A stretch of DNA of 64,000 nt from Lachnospiraceae bacterium (GCA_028692395.1 JAQUXP010000004.1:62001-126000); one strand, 5' to 3'; numbered from the stretch's first letter, positions 48,368 to 58,297 are shown. The notes: generated by a model from the letters alone, not told the origin. Program-made: numbers and translations.

Positions 48368-49708
48368 TCATTTAACTGCTGCGATCGGCACTTCTTCCAA
48401 AATAGGATTAACTACTGCTACTGCTTCTGCCATAGCATCTGTACCACTCTTTTCTCCCAGTAAAGCTGCCTGCTCTGCTGTGTAGATTGCTTCGGAGATA
48501 GTCGGCCAGGACTCGTGAGGTCCTCTTGCTACTGCTGAATTCATGGCTTCATTAAAGACTGCATAGCGCTCATCAGCGGTCCAGAAGTCTTTCAGTTCTG
48601 CTGCATCGGAACGAACCGGAAGCTTACCTGCAGTTTCACACCAGTCTGCGTTGTTCTGAGCAGTCATCATGTACTTCAGGAAATCAACACATTCATCCTT
48701 TGCCTCTGTTCCTGCGCAGACACCAAAGTTCTCACCGCCAATAACGGAAGCATTTTCTTTATCTTTTGGAAGCAGTGCGTATTTGTACTTACAGTTTAAC
48801 TCTACATCACCACTGTCAAACTGAGCGATCTGCCAGGTACCGGACTCTACCATAGCTGCTTTTCCGGCTGCAAATGCATTCAGCGCATCACCCTGTCCCC
48901 AGTTCACAACTTCCTTACTCATCAAGCCTTCACTTACCAGCTGACCCAGGAAATCAAGTGATTTTGCTGCACCTTCTGAATCCAGGGTCGTTACATCTGC
49001 TCCTGTGGAATACAGCCATGGAATATACTGGAAGGTTCCTTCCTCATTTCCAATTGCTGACATTGCGAATCCATATACAGAGTTTGCTGCATCTGTTGTT
49101 TTCTTACAAACCTCATAGAATTCATCCCAGGTTGTAGGCGGGGTATCCACACCGGCTGCATTTAAGATATCCATATTGCACAGAAGCGCCAGACAGTTGG
49201 AATTGTTTGGAAGTCCATGAAGCTTTCCCTCGGAATCCATACAGCTGCTCAAAGGTCCTGCATAGAACTTATCCAGCTCGCCCCACTCCTGAAGCTGATC
49301 ATCGATATCCTCAAACACACCCAGTGATATGTAGGAAGCCATATCCGGTGAGTCTACCATACCGATATCAGGAAGCTCTCCTGACACAGCACCGATGGTA
49401 TACTGTTTCATCAATTCTTCTCTGGAAACATAAGTACAGGTAATATGAATCTTATCCTGTGAACTATTATAGTCCTCTGCAACCTTTTCCAGGGCTTGTG
49501 CCTCATGCTCAAAATAATGCCAGACACTTACTTCTTTTACTGCTCCGCTTGTCTGGGAACTTCCCGAAGAAGCCGATGATGCTGAGGTGTTGGTATCCGC
49601 TGCTGAACTTGAAGCAGTGCCTCCGGAACCTCCACAGCCTGCCAGCACTCCTGCTGCCATAGCTCCTGCCAGTGATACAGCCAGAATCTTTTTGAATCGT
49701 TCTTTCAT
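48368..49708 (-). CDS. Sugar-binding lipoprotein of ABC transporter
   Basis: A 446-residue extracellular solute-binding protein (family 1). The lipoprotein signal is clear: MKERFKK, hydrophobic stretch and lipobox VLAGC with acylated Cys at residue 25, then a Gly/Ser/Thr-rich linker to about 60. The mature domain begins VSVWHYFEHEAQALE. It delivers sugar to the two permeases that follow. Its promoter lies at 49812-49840. The operon is next to a YesN/YesM two-component operon, the usual regulator type for such transporters. Substrate unknown. Confidence 0.9.
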   Translation of the reverse strand: MKERFKKILAVSLAGAMAAGVLAGCGGSGGTASSSAADTNTSASSASSGSSQTSGAVKEVSVWHYFEHEAQALEKVAEDYNSSQDKIHITCTYVSREELMKQYTIGAVSGELPDIGMVDSPDMASYISLGVFEDIDDQLQEWGELDKFYAGPLSSCMDSEGKLHGLPNNSNCLALLCNMDILNAAGVDTPPTTWDEFYEVCKKTTDAANSVYGFAMSAIGNEEGTFQYIPWLYSTGADVTTLDSEGAAKSLDFLGQLVSEGLMSKEVVNWGQGDALNAFAAGKAAMVESGTWQIAQFDSGDVELNCKYKYALLPKDKENASVIGGENFGVCAGTEAKDECVDFLKYMMTAQNNADWCETAGKLPVRSDAAELKDFWTADERYAVFNEAMNSAVARGPHESWPTISEAIYTAEQAALLGEKSGTDAMAEAVAVVNPILEEVPIAAVK

Positions 49709-49811
49709 AAATTCCTTCCTTTCCCTGCTGATACCAGCATTTGATACACTTTCATGTCCCTGCTGATCTGCAGCTTCCCTGTTTTGTGCGATGCACTTAA
49801 TTTATAAACAA

Positions 49812-49840
49812 AGTATAAATAAAATAAGAACATTTTGTAA
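49812..49840 (-). promoter_or_regulatory. Promoter of the cluster B transporter operon
   Basis: Minus-strand -35 TTACAA, 17 bases, -10 TATACT lie about 105 bases before the binding-protein start. Upstream are three copies of an ATGACG-containing motif (near 49921, 49969 and 50038) that could be activator sites for the YesN-like regulator. Confidence 0.55.
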
Positions 49841-49968
49841 CTGACATCCTTAAGATTTTGCACTGTTTTTAAGATCTGATTTTAATATTTTTGTGTAATT
49901 TTAATATTTTTATGCTTTTTATCCGTCATTTTTTCCATATTTATCATTTTTTCCCGGATTCAATATAC

Positions 49969-50048
49969 AAAATGACGTAAAATGTGTATTTTTTATAACA
50001 GATCCACACCTGATCCATTACCAGCAGTTACACATCTTACGTCATTTT
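49969..50048. repeat. 20-base inverted repeat upstream of cluster B transporter
   Basis: Arms 49969-49988 and 50029-50048 match at 19 of 20 bases (AAAATGACGTAARATGTGTA, R = A or G), separated by 40 bases. They lie after the stop of the YesN-like gene and before the transporter promoter. Possible roles are operator half-sites or a long-loop terminator; there is no good T run. The rest of the 372-base gap is AT-rich without a gene. Confidence 0.7.
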
Positions 50049-50080
50049 TTTATAAGACACCCCATAAAAATCTCATGTAC

Positions 50081-50830
50081 CTAGGGCATCCGCTGTTTGT
50101 TCTCCCGAATATATTCCCCTACACTCATCCCTGTTACTTCTTTAAATACTCTGCTGTAATACTTTTCATCCAGAAATCCAACCTTGTAGGGAACCTCTTC
50201 CCTGCTGATATCACTGTGACAGTACAGGGATTTTGCAATCTCAATCCGGTAATTTCGCAGGAAACGCACAAAAGATTCTCCCACATTTTTCGAAAAAAGA
50301 CTGGAAAAATATTCCGGGCTGATTCCCAGCTCAGCTGCCAGGTCCCGCTGATTCAGTGTCTGTGAATATCGTGTTTCTATCAGCTTCAGTGCCCGAAGCA
50401 CCAGCGGGTGCGCATCCGGATACCGCCTGGTGAGTCCCCCTTCCTCACTTTCCTTCTTCCTGGTTTCTTTTTTATCAAGACCTTCCAGGGCTTCCTCTAT
50501 ATCCTCCATAATCAGCGGTTTAACAAGATACTGGGTAACCCCCAGCGTCATGGCCTGTCTGGCATACTCGAATTCCTCATAGGCACTGATGATGACAAAT
50601 TTTGTCTCCATGCCCAAATTTCGCACCTCACGAATCAGTGTCAGCCCGTCCATATAAGGCATACGAATATCTGTAAATACCGCATCCGGCTTCAGCGTTT
50701 TTATCAGCTCCAACGCATCCTTCCCATTCGAAGCTTCTGCAATAATCTCATGGTCTGAAGAAAGTGTCAGGATAATATTCTTTAACCCTCTTCTTGCCCG
50801 CTGCTCATCCTCGACTATCATCAACTTCAT
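50081..50830 (-). CDS. YesN-type response regulator (receiver + AraC helix-turn-helix)
   Basis: A 249-residue response regulator. The receiver domain has acidic residues E7-D8, phospho-acceptor D54 in FTDIRMP and K in LVKPL. A linker rich in Lys/Glu is followed by an AraC-type DNA-binding domain (about 148-245) with two helix-turn-helix units (NQRDLAAELGISPEYFSSLF; PYKVGFLDEKYYSRVFKEVTG). It should be phosphorylated by the kinase whose gene overlaps its start by 26 bases. It is most likely the activator of the adjacent sugar transporter/GH31 operon. Confidence 0.92.
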   Translation of the reverse strand: MKLMIVEDEQRARRGLKNIILTLSSDHEIIAEASNGKDALELIKTLKPDAVFTDIRMPYMDGLTLIREVRNLGMETKFVIISAYEEFEYARQAMTLGVTQYLVKPLIMEDIEEALEGLDKKETRKKESEEGGLTRRYPDAHPLVLRALKLIETRYSQTLNQRDLAAELGISPEYFSSLFSKNVGESFVRFLRNYRIEIAKSLYCHSDISREEVPYKVGFLDEKYYSRVFKEVTGMSVGEYIRENKQRMP

Positions 50831-52682
50831 ATTCTGTATCCTCCTTCGAGTCTAAAAAGTCCGTCTGTACATTTTCTTTGGGCGGAAAAGGCAGATAAAA
50901 AGTAAAGGTTGTACCCTGTCCCACCTGCGAATCCACAAGAATCTGAACCTCGCTTCCATAGAACAGCCGCATACGGGATGCCACATTCTGTATGCCAATA
51001 CCAATATCATCGATGGACTTTGTCCGCTCGTTTTTTAATACCTTCCGTATCCTTTCCAGTTTTTCCGGTGAGATACCACAGCCGTTATCCTGGATCTTCA
51101 ATTCCAGCAGCTCCTCCTTTTTCCTGGCGGTAATCTCCAGCATACCACCACTTTCCCATCCTTCAAAGCCATGAAGGATGGCATTCTCCACAAAGGGCTG
51201 CAGCATCAGCTTGCAGCAGGGCCACTGTCCATATTCGTCTGGAAAGCTGACAATATAATCGAAGACATCCTCAAATCTTGCTTTCTGCAGATAGAGATAC
51301 TGTGCGGTCCATGCAATTTCCTGAAACATGTAAACCTGCTGACATTTCTGGTCAAAGGAATATCGCAGAATATTGGAAAGCTTTTTAATCATTACCGATA
51401 TCTTATAATTACCGGATTCCATGGCTTCATAATTAATTGTTCCCAGTGTATTACACAGAAAGTGTGCATTAATCTGGGATTCCAGTGCTTCATTTTCCGC
51501 CGCATGCTGTCGTTCCAGAGCAAGCAGGGATAGTCTGTGACTTTTCTCTGCCTCAAGCTCTCTTTGAATCAGCTTATCGAGCATGTCATTATAACCCTCT
51601 GCCACCTGCCAGATTTCATGTTGCCCTTTCACGGTCACGTGCTTTTGTTTTTCACCGGATCCTGTAATGATCATGGCACTTTTTATCTTCTTGAGCGGAT
51701 AGTTGATCGTTCGGATAATCAGAAGAAAAATACCGGATAAACCTACCAGCAGCAGAATATAGACTCCCATCCCCCGGTATACAATTGGGGTGACATTCTC
51801 ATCCATCCTTGTCTTATTTATGGAAAGATGAAGGGTCCATCCAAGGGGTTCTACCGTCTCTCCCACTGTTACAATATCTCCAGTTGCAAGGTAGGTGCTC
51901 TCGGATTCACCGATAAACTCCTGCGCCGAATGATAGATAATATTATCAAATTTATCCGTGATATATCCTACCACATAGGAGGAATGTGCTTCAGAGAATC
52001 CATCGATCAAAGGCTCCAGAATATCCATCTTGTAGGTCACACAAAGCATGGCATTCATCTTGTCAAAGCTGCTCTCCTTTCCAACCATGGGATAAAAGAT
52101 ATGAAAGACCCGCTCCCCGGTCGTAGGATGCGTAGAGGGATAAGCGCTTACCATATAACGGGGAACATGATTCGCAATTGCAGTCTCATAGACCTGACTG
52201 TACATAGTCTTCAAAAAGGTCCGATCCTCCATACTCCACATGGAGGTCTTGCCCCGCAGCATGCGGTCGTATTGATAAAACGATCCATCCTCCGACACAA
52301 GTGACAGGTTCAGGACATTGCCGGCCAGACTTCCCATAGCAGAAAAGGAATACTTCAGTTTCAGTGCATTGGATGCCAGATTCTCTTCCTGGACCAAAAG
52401 CTCATCTGCCAGTTTATACACATCCTCATCAATCGCAATCTTAGAACCCAGCTTGATATAATCCTTCAGTGCATAATCCATATTTTTCTGCATAATATCC
52501 AAAACATTCGTTTCCATCAGAAGGTTTTTTTCATAGAGATAATTAGAATATTCCCCCTTCATATAATACAGATAGCAGAAAGTGATGAGCAGCAGAGACG
52601 CAGCAAACACACTGCCGACCTGCACCCACAGATGGCTCTTCAGATATCGCCAAAATCTTTCCGTTATTTTTATTTTCTTCAT
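50805..52682 (-). CDS. YesM-type sensor histidine kinase
   Basis: A 625-residue membrane kinase. Membrane helices at about 18-40 and 306-325 enclose a large extracellular sensor domain (dCache-like in size). A HAMP region and His_kinase domain follow, with phospho-His H407 in NAHFLCNTLGTINYEA, where most relatives have HFLYNTL, and an ATPase domain with NAILHGFE and DNGCGI. It senses an extracellular ligand, probably sugar or loaded binding protein, and signals to the YesN-type regulator. The start at 52682 follows GAGGAG; upstream in-frame starts overlap the LytTR gene. Confidence 0.9.
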   Translation of the reverse strand: MKKIKITERFWRYLKSHLWVQVGSVFAASLLLITFCYLYYMKGEYSNYLYEKNLLMETNVLDIMQKNMDYALKDYIKLGSKIAIDEDVYKLADELLVQEENLASNALKLKYSFSAMGSLAGNVLNLSLVSEDGSFYQYDRMLRGKTSMWSMEDRTFLKTMYSQVYETAIANHVPRYMVSAYPSTHPTTGERVFHIFYPMVGKESSFDKMNAMLCVTYKMDILEPLIDGFSEAHSSYVVGYITDKFDNIIYHSAQEFIGESESTYLATGDIVTVGETVEPLGWTLHLSINKTRMDENVTPIVYRGMGVYILLLVGLSGIFLLIIRTINYPLKKIKSAMIITGSGEKQKHVTVKGQHEIWQVAEGYNDMLDKLIQRELEAEKSHRLSLLALERQHAAENEALESQINAHFLCNTLGTINYEAMESGNYKISVMIKKLSNILRYSFDQKCQQVYMFQEIAWTAQYLYLQKARFEDVFDYIVSFPDEYGQWPCCKLMLQPFVENAILHGFEGWESGGMLEITARKKEELLELKIQDNGCGISPEKLERIRKVLKNERTKSIDDIGIGIQNVASRMRLFYGSEVQILVDSQVGQGTTFTFYLPFPPKENVQTDFLDSKEDTEYEVDDSRG

Positions 52683-52693
52683 TTTGTCGCTCC

Positions 52694-53548
52694 TCAGTTT
52701 CCACACTTGGTTACTGTTCTCCCTGTCACGTTCAGCACTTCGTCCAGCAGCCTTCCCAGCAGCAGGTATATCTGATACCGGTTCCTGCGCTGCTCTTCCT
52801 GCTCCCAATGCTCTCTTTCCTTCCTGTTCTTTTTCACGTCATAGGCAATCAAAAGTCTGCTGATCTGATTTCGATAATTCCTTCCAATTGGTATGTTCTT
52901 CTGGTTCACCAGCACTATATTTTGTCCCGAAATATAATGAACGTAATGAATATTGACGATAAAGCTCTGATGCACACGCAGAAATCCGCTGTCCTTTAAC
53001 TGCTGCTCCAGCTTTCCGATTTGCATACGGCAGATAATCGGTTCTCCTCCTGCATAATGGATGTAAATGATCCGATTCAGCATCTCTATATAAAGAATTT
53101 CTCTTGTAAATATTCGGAAGAGCGACCCATGAATCATCAGGGTCAGCACTTCCTGTTCCTCCCGGTGAAAAACCTTTTTAATTCCTTTTTGAAAGGTTTC
53201 CTGAAAGCAGGAATAAGTTGCTTTCCCCGCTATCAGATAGGCAAAAGCCTCCACCGCATACCCCTGCACTGCAAATTCCTCAGAAAAAGCCAAAAGCACC
53301 AATTCTCCACGATAGCCCATTCTTCGAAGCGTGTAGGCAGTCTCAATCCCGGTGGGAGCAGTTCTTCCAACCCCAAGATAAATCATGTCAGGATGGCTTT
53401 TTCTTTCCTCCATGTCGAACAATAACTGACTGTGCTTTTCATAGACAATCAATCCTGTTGTCAGTCCACACTCCTGTCCCAGCAGACGCAATACGTGTGC
53501 ACACTGTTCTCTTCCCTTCTTTCCTGCAATACAGATGACAATTTTCAT
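52694..53548 (-). CDS. LytTR regulator with degenerate receiver domain
   Basis: A 284-residue protein with a receiver-like N-terminal half and a LytTR DNA-binding domain (about 150-245; ILYIEMLNRIIYIHYAGGEPIICRMQIGKLEQQL, FLRVHQSFIVNIHYV). The receiver lacks the usual acidic pair after the first strand (CIAGKK) and has Gly where the phospho-Asp should be (MIYLGVGRT), so normal phosphorylation seems impossible. A basic C-terminal tail follows. The start at 53548 is after GGAGG; a longer open frame upstream has no coding character. It lies 11 bases before the YesM gene, so all three regulators form one operon. Confidence 0.85.
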   Translation of the reverse strand: MKIVICIAGKKGREQCAHVLRLLGQECGLTTGLIVYEKHSQLLFDMEERKSHPDMIYLGVGRTAPTGIETAYTLRRMGYRGELVLLAFSEEFAVQGYAVEAFAYLIAGKATYSCFQETFQKGIKKVFHREEQEVLTLMIHGSLFRIFTREILYIEMLNRIIYIHYAGGEPIICRMQIGKLEQQLKDSGFLRVHQSFIVNIHYVHYISGQNIVLVNQKNIPIGRNYRNQISRLLIAYDVKKNRKEREHWEQEEQRRNRYQIYLLLGRLLDEVLNVTGRTVTKCGN

Positions 53549-53668
53549 AAAAACAAAGCCTCCCACTGTGCATTTTATGTATATTTTAACATGGAAAGAA
53601 AAAAACGTAAAGCAGGTTCCACAAGGACAGGGGGCATACTGTCGGTCAAAACAGATATGCAATAAAAT

Positions 53669-53702
53669 AGGATGCATATGTACAACTAAGTCATATGCAT
53701 CC
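53669..53702 (-). terminator. Hairpin after the arg operon
   Basis: GGATGCATATG and CATATGCATCC form a perfect 11-bp stem with an 11-base loop. On the minus strand it is followed by TATTTTATTG. It lies 29 bases after the argD stop and is the likely end of argCJBD. Confidence 0.65.
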
Positions 53703-53730
53703 CAAAAGGATCCGTCCATCAGCCCTTTTA

Positions 53731-54915
53731 TCAGGCAAGGCTTGCCTTCAGTTTTTCTATCATCTCATCAATATCTTTTTCTTCTATTACAAGGGGTGGT
53801 ACCAGACGAAGTACATCCTGTCCTGCGCTGATTACCAGAAGTCCATTGGCCAGTGCCTTATTGACAATTTCACCTACCGGTTTTCCTTCTGTCACAAGTC
53901 CCTGCATAAAACCTTTTCCACGACGGGTCGTAAAACAATCGTAGTTTTCCACAAGCTCATCCAGCTTTTTCTCCAGATACGGGGTAAGCTTCTGCACATG
54001 CTCCACAATCTTCTGTTCTTCAAAGATATCGAATACTGTGCTGACTGCCTGACATGCCAGAGGATTGCCACCGTAGGTAGTACCGTGATCTCCCGGAACC
54101 AGGGAATGCTCTGCCGTCTTCTTATTCAGCACGAAAGCTCCTACCGGCACACCGCAGCCCAGTGCTTTGGCACAGGTCATCACATCCGGTTTCACCCCAT
54201 AGTCCTGCCATGCAAAAAGATGTCCCGTACGTCCCATACCACACTGAATCTCATCCAGGATCAGCAGAATATCATGGGCATCACACAGCTGGCGAACGCC
54301 ACTTAAGAACTCCCGGCTGGCAGGATAGATGCCGCCCTCACCCTGTACTGTCTCCATGATAATTGCACAGGTCTTATCTGTAATCTGTGCCTTTACACTC
54401 TCCAGATCATTAAAATCAGCAAACTTGATACCGCCAATCAATGGCTTGAAGGGATCCTGATAGTGGGTATTTCCTGTTACAGAAAGTGCTCCAAGACTTC
54501 TTCCGTGGAAGGAATGATTCATGGCTATAATTTCATGGTCATTGGAATGATCCTTCAGATACGCATATTTTCTTGCCACCTTGATGGCACCCTCAATTGC
54601 CTCCGTACCACTGTTGGTAAAAAACACTTTATCCATACCGGATGCCTTCACCAGTTTTTCAGCGGCACAGGCCATGGGAACATTATAGTACAGATTCGAC
54701 GTATGAATCAGCTTGTCAATCTGTCCCTTCAGGGCATTATTATAGGTCTCATTGGCATATCCCAGTGCAAACACAGCAATTCCTGCTGCAAAGTCCAGAT
54801 ATTCTTTTCCCTCTGTATCATAAAGATGAACACCTTTTCCGTAATCCAGCACTACCGGAAAACGATTATAAGTGTGAAGAACATTCTCCTCGGATTTTTC
54901 CATATAGTTATTCAT
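53731..54915 (-). CDS. argD: Acetylornithine aminotransferase
   Basis: A 394-residue class III PLP-dependent aminotransferase that converts N-acetylglutamate semialdehyde to N-acetylornithine. The PLP lysine is K250 in [24 protein letters not shown] and [14 protein letters not shown] are family signatures. The start at 54915 overlaps the end of argB by eight bases; a longer frame would run deep into argB. Last gene of argCJBD. Cytosolic, length normal. The succinyldiaminopimelate side activity of ArgD may also serve lysine synthesis. Confidence 0.96.
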   Translation of the reverse strand: MNNYMEKSEENVLHTYNRFPVVLDYGKGVHLYDTEGKEYLDFAAGIAVFALGYANETYNNALKGQIDKLIHTSNLYYNVPMACAAEKLVKASGMDKVFFTNSGTEAIEGAIKVARKYAYLKDHSNDHEIIAMNHSFHGRSLGALSVTGNTHYQDPFKPLIGGIKFADFNDLESVKAQITDKTCAIIMETVQGEGGIYPASREFLSGVRQLCDAHDILLILDEIQCGMGRTGHLFAWQDYGVKPDVMTCAKALGCGVPVGAFVLNKKTAEHSLVPGDHGTTYGGNPLACQAVSTVFDIFEEQKIVEHVQKLTPYLEKKLDELVENYDCFTTRRGKGFMQGLVTEGKPVGEIVNKALANGLLVISAGQDVLRLVPPLVIEEKDIDEMIEKLKASLA

Positions 54916-55798
54916 GATAATATTTTTCCTCTTCTTCCCCCAGAATTGCAGTTCCGATTCCCTTATTTGTAAAGATCTCCAGAAGCAGACAATGTGGAAT
55001 ACGTCCATCCAGAATATGCACTCTGGAAACACCATTTTCGATCGCATCAATACAGTTATGAAGCTTCGGTATCATACCGCCCCCAACATTTCCGTCATCA
55101 ATCAGCTTCTGGGCCATATTCACATGAAGCTCACTGATCAGGGAAGAGGGATCCTTAGCATCCCGGTACACGCCCTCGATATCAGTAAGAAATGCCAGCT
55201 TCTCTGCATCAATCGATTTTGCTATTGCACAGGCTGCATCATCTGCGTTGATATTGTAGGAATTGAATTCATCATCCATACCAATCGGACAGATGATCGG
55301 CAGGAAATCCTTTTCCAGCAGATCGTAAATGACTTTCGGATTCACTTTTTTGATATCACCGACAAATCCGATATCCTGTCCATCTGACAGCTTCTTCTCC
55401 ACATTCAAGAGTGCTCCGTCCTTGCCGCTGATGCCCACTGCTTTGACACCCAGCGACTCCACCAGGCTGACCAGTTCTTTATTCACCTTATTCAGTACCA
55501 TCTCCGCAACTTCCATCGTATCCTTATCTGTCACGCGAAGACCGTTGATAAACTTAGGCTCCATGCCAACTTTTCCTACCCAGCGGCTGATCTCTTTTCC
55601 CCCTCCATGCACAATGATGGGTTTGAATCCAACCAGCTTCAAAAGCACAACATCCTCGATGACATTTCTCTTCAAATCTTCATCCACCATTGCACTTCCG
55701 CCGTATTTGACAACGATAATTTTACGATTAAAGCGTTGAATATAAGGAAGGGCTTCAATCAGCACCTCTGCCTTATCCAGATATTTTTGATTTACCAT
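54908..55798 (-). CDS. argB: Acetylglutamate kinase
   Basis: A 296-residue amino-acid kinase that phosphorylates N-acetylglutamate. Motifs seen: VVKYGGSAM (nucleotide binding), [10 protein letters not shown] (substrate), [18 protein letters not shown], and GMIPKL near the end. The extended N-terminal helix ([20 protein letters not shown]) is that of arginine-inhibited, hexameric enzymes, so feedback control by arginine is likely. The start at 55798 is nine bases after GGGAG. It sits 42 bases after argJ and overlaps argD. Confidence 0.96.
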   Translation of the reverse strand: MVNQKYLDKAEVLIEALPYIQRFNRKIIVVKYGGSAMVDEDLKRNVIEDVVLLKLVGFKPIIVHGGGKEISRWVGKVGMEPKFINGLRVTDKDTMEVAEMVLNKVNKELVSLVESLGVKAVGISGKDGALLNVEKKLSDGQDIGFVGDIKKVNPKVIYDLLEKDFLPIICPIGMDDEFNSYNINADDAACAIAKSIDAEKLAFLTDIEGVYRDAKDPSSLISELHVNMAQKLIDDGNVGGGMIPKLHNCIDAIENGVSRVHILDGRIPHCLLLEIFTNKGIGTAILGEEEEKYYHE

Positions 55799-55840
55799 AT
55801 TTCTTTTCTCCCTCTTCCCGGTATTTTTACGGTGTCCCAA

Positions 55841-57064
55841 TCAGGAACGATAGTCTGCATTAATCTTTATATAGTCATAGGTCAGATCACAGCCCCATGC
55901 GGTAGCCTCTGCATCCCCCATCTTTACATCTGCGATAGCAGTTACTTCCGGCTGGGATAGAATTCTGGTTGCTTCCTCCTCGCTGTAATCCACTGCAACA
56001 CCATCCTCGATAATCTGAAGCTTTCCGGCTGCACTTTCAAAGAACAGATCTACCTTTTCCGGATCAAACTGCACTCCGGAGTAACCCATGGCACACAGAA
56101 TTCGTCCCCAGTTTGCATCATGTCCGTAGATGGCAGCCTTGGTCAGGCTGGAGGTCACTACTGACTTTGCCAGGGTAACTGCATGGTCCTTGGTATCCAC
56201 ACCCGTCATCTTTACTTCGAAAAGTGCTGTAGCTCCCTCTCCGTCCCCTGCAATTTTTTTTGCCAGCGTGGTGTTGATTTCCTGCAAAGCCTCCAAAAAT
56301 GTTTCGTAGTCTGCACCCTTCTCTGTGATGGCCGGATTACCTGCCAGACCGTTCGCCAGAAGGAGTACCGTATCATTGGTAGAGGTATCTCCGTCTACTG
56401 AGATCATATTATAAGTATCTTTAATTGACGCTGAAAGTGCTTCCTGTAAAAGCTCTTTGGAGATGTCCGCATCGGTGGTCACAAAAGAAAGCATCGTGCA
56501 CATATTGGGATGAATCATACCGGAGCCCTTACACATACCGCCAACAGTTACTGTTTTTCCTCCCAGATCGATGGTCACTGCAGCTTCCTTTGGTTTTGTA
56601 TCCGTGGTCATAATTGCAGTGGCAGCGGTGTGAGCCGCCTTGCGATCTCCTGCCAGCTGTCCGGAGAGCATCTGAACCCCTGCACAGATCTTGTCTATGG
56701 GAATCTGTTTTCCGATCACACCGGTGGAAGCCACCAAGACCGAATGCTCCGGAATTTCCAGCACCTTTGCTGCCGCTTCTGAAGTATCACGACAGTATCC
56801 AAAACCTTCCTCACCGGTACATGCATTTGCAACACCGCTGTTACATACGATTGCCTGGGCTGTGGGCTGGTGATATACAATCTCCTGATCCCATTTTACC
56901 GGAGCTGCTTTGACAACATTTGTTGTAAATGTTCCTGCTGCCACACAGGGAACCTTGCTGTAAACCAGTGCCATGTCCAGCATTCCCTCTTTTTTAATTC
57001 CTGCTGCACCGCCTGCTGCCTCAAAACCTGCTGCCGCTGTAATACCGCCATCTATCTTTTTCAT
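55841..57064 (-). CDS. argJ: Ornithine acetyltransferase (ArgJ)
   Basis: A 407-residue ArgJ that moves the acetyl group from N-acetylornithine to glutamate, recycling it in the arginine pathway. The precursor cleaves itself before T190, the nucleophile, in KGSGMIHPNMCTMLSF; most relatives have Ala-Thr at this point, here Cys-Thr. Both chains form the active enzyme. ATG at 57064 is seven bases after GGAGG. No argA is seen here; a bifunctional ArgJ would not need it, but that cannot be judged from sequence alone. Lies between argC and argB. Confidence 0.95.
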   Translation of the reverse strand: MKKIDGGITAAAGFEAAGGAAGIKKEGMLDMALVYSKVPCVAAGTFTTNVVKAAPVKWDQEIVYHQPTAQAIVCNSGVANACTGEEGFGYCRDTSEAAAKVLEIPEHSVLVASTGVIGKQIPIDKICAGVQMLSGQLAGDRKAAHTAATAIMTTDTKPKEAAVTIDLGGKTVTVGGMCKGSGMIHPNMCTMLSFVTTDADISKELLQEALSASIKDTYNMISVDGDTSTNDTVLLLANGLAGNPAITEKGADYETFLEALQEINTTLAKKIAGDGEGATALFEVKMTGVDTKDHAVTLAKSVVTSSLTKAAIYGHDANWGRILCAMGYSGVQFDPEKVDLFFESAAGKLQIIEDGVAVDYSEEEATRILSQPEVTAIADVKMGDAEATAWGCDLTYDYIKINADYRS

Positions 57065-57098
57065 CACTATTCCTCCATTTCTCTTTCCGGCCTATGTT

Positions 57099-58139
57099 TT
57101 ACGGAAATACCGGAGCCATCAAAAGTCCTTCGCTCTCTTCAAAGCCAAACAACAGATTCATATTCTGTACCGCCTGTCCGGCAGCACCTTTTACCAGATT
57201 ATCCATAGCACCCATCATAATGATGCGGTTTGTTCTGGGATCAATCTTAAAGTTTACATCCACAAAATTGCTTCCTTCCACCCATCTGGTCTGAGGGCAG
57301 ACATCCTTGTCCAGAACACGGACAAATCTTTCCTTTGCATAATATTGATCATACACTGCCTTCACTTCTTCATAGGAAACTTCTTTTTTCAGGGAAGCGT
57401 ATGCTGTCACAAGAATTCCCCTGTTCATAGGTACCAGATGCGGGGTAAAATTAATGCATACCGGGTAACCTGCTGCATAAGACAGCTGTTCCTCAATCTC
57501 AGGAGTATGTCTGTGCGTTGCCACGCCGTATGCCTTGATGTTTTCATTTACTTCACAGTAAAGATTATCAAGCTTTGCTCCCCGTCCCGCTCCGGAGGTG
57601 CCTGATTTTGCATCAATAATCACGGTATTGCCATCAATCAGTCCTTCCTTCATCATAGGATAGATGGAAAGTGTAGAACAGGTAGGATAACATCCAGGAT
57701 TGGCAATCAGTCTTGCCCCCTTGATCTTCTCTCTGTTAATCTCACAGAGGCCATAAACTGCCTCCTCAATATATTCCGGCGATTGATGCTTGATCTTATA
57801 CCAGTCCTCATAGACCTTCACATCCTTGATACGAAAATCTGCGCTGAGATCAATAATCTTCACCTTTGAAAGGATCTCTTCATTTACAAGGGAACCGCAC
57901 AGACCCTGGGGTGTTGCAGTGAAGATCACATCTACCTTCTCACTGAGTTCTTCCATATTATCATCCAGACAGGAGGCTTCCACCAGCTGGAACATATTCT
58001 GATATACTTCGTAGTATTTTTTATCTATATAGCTTCTGGAACCATACCACGCAATCTCGACATCCTTATGTCCGAGAAGTAATCTGACGATTTCCTGCCC
58101 TGCATAGCCTGTGGAACCGATAATACCTGCTTTAATCAT
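57099..58139 (-). CDS. argC: N-acetyl-gamma-glutamyl-phosphate reductase
   Basis: A 346-residue NADPH-dependent reductase of arginine biosynthesis. The N-terminal dinucleotide motif is GSTGYAGQE (8-16) and the catalytic Cys is C150 in NPGCYPT. First gene of the argCJBD operon, with GGAGG eight bases before the ATG. Its promoter is covered by two ARG-box-like palindromes, so repression by arginine through ArgR is expected. Confidence 0.96.
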   Translation of the reverse strand: MIKAGIIGSTGYAGQEIVRLLLGHKDVEIAWYGSRSYIDKKYYEVYQNMFQLVEASCLDDNMEELSEKVDVIFTATPQGLCGSLVNEEILSKVKIIDLSADFRIKDVKVYEDWYKIKHQSPEYIEEAVYGLCEINREKIKGARLIANPGCYPTCSTLSIYPMMKEGLIDGNTVIIDAKSGTSGAGRGAKLDNLYCEVNENIKAYGVATHRHTPEIEEQLSYAAGYPVCINFTPHLVPMNRGILVTAYASLKKEVSYEEVKAVYDQYYAKERFVRVLDKDVCPQTRWVEGSNFVDVNFKIDPRTNRIIMMGAMDNLVKGAAGQAVQNMNLLFGFEESEGLLMAPVFP

Positions 58140-58233
58140 TTGTTTTTCCTCCTGGTTTTTACATACCTTTTATCATAAACCCTGTATTTTCTTCTGTAAA
58201 GTAAAAAATACAGGATCCGGTCTCTTTTATAGG

Positions 58234-58271
58234 ATTGCATAATTATACATCCAAAATGTATATTATGCAAG
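58234..58271. promoter_or_regulatory. argC promoter overlapped by two ARG boxes
   Basis: Minus-strand -35 TTGCAT (58265-58270), 17 bases, -10 TATAAT (58242-58247). Box 1 at 58234-58251, with core TGCATAATTATACA, fits the ArgR consensus TGNATWWWWATNCA and covers the -10. Box 2 at 58255-58271 is one base shorter (core TGTATATTATGCA) and covers the -35. Their centres are about 20 bases (two helix turns) apart, as for ArgR hexamers. Confidence 0.8.
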
Positions 58272-58297
58272 TTATTTTCTATTTTTTCTAAAAATGC

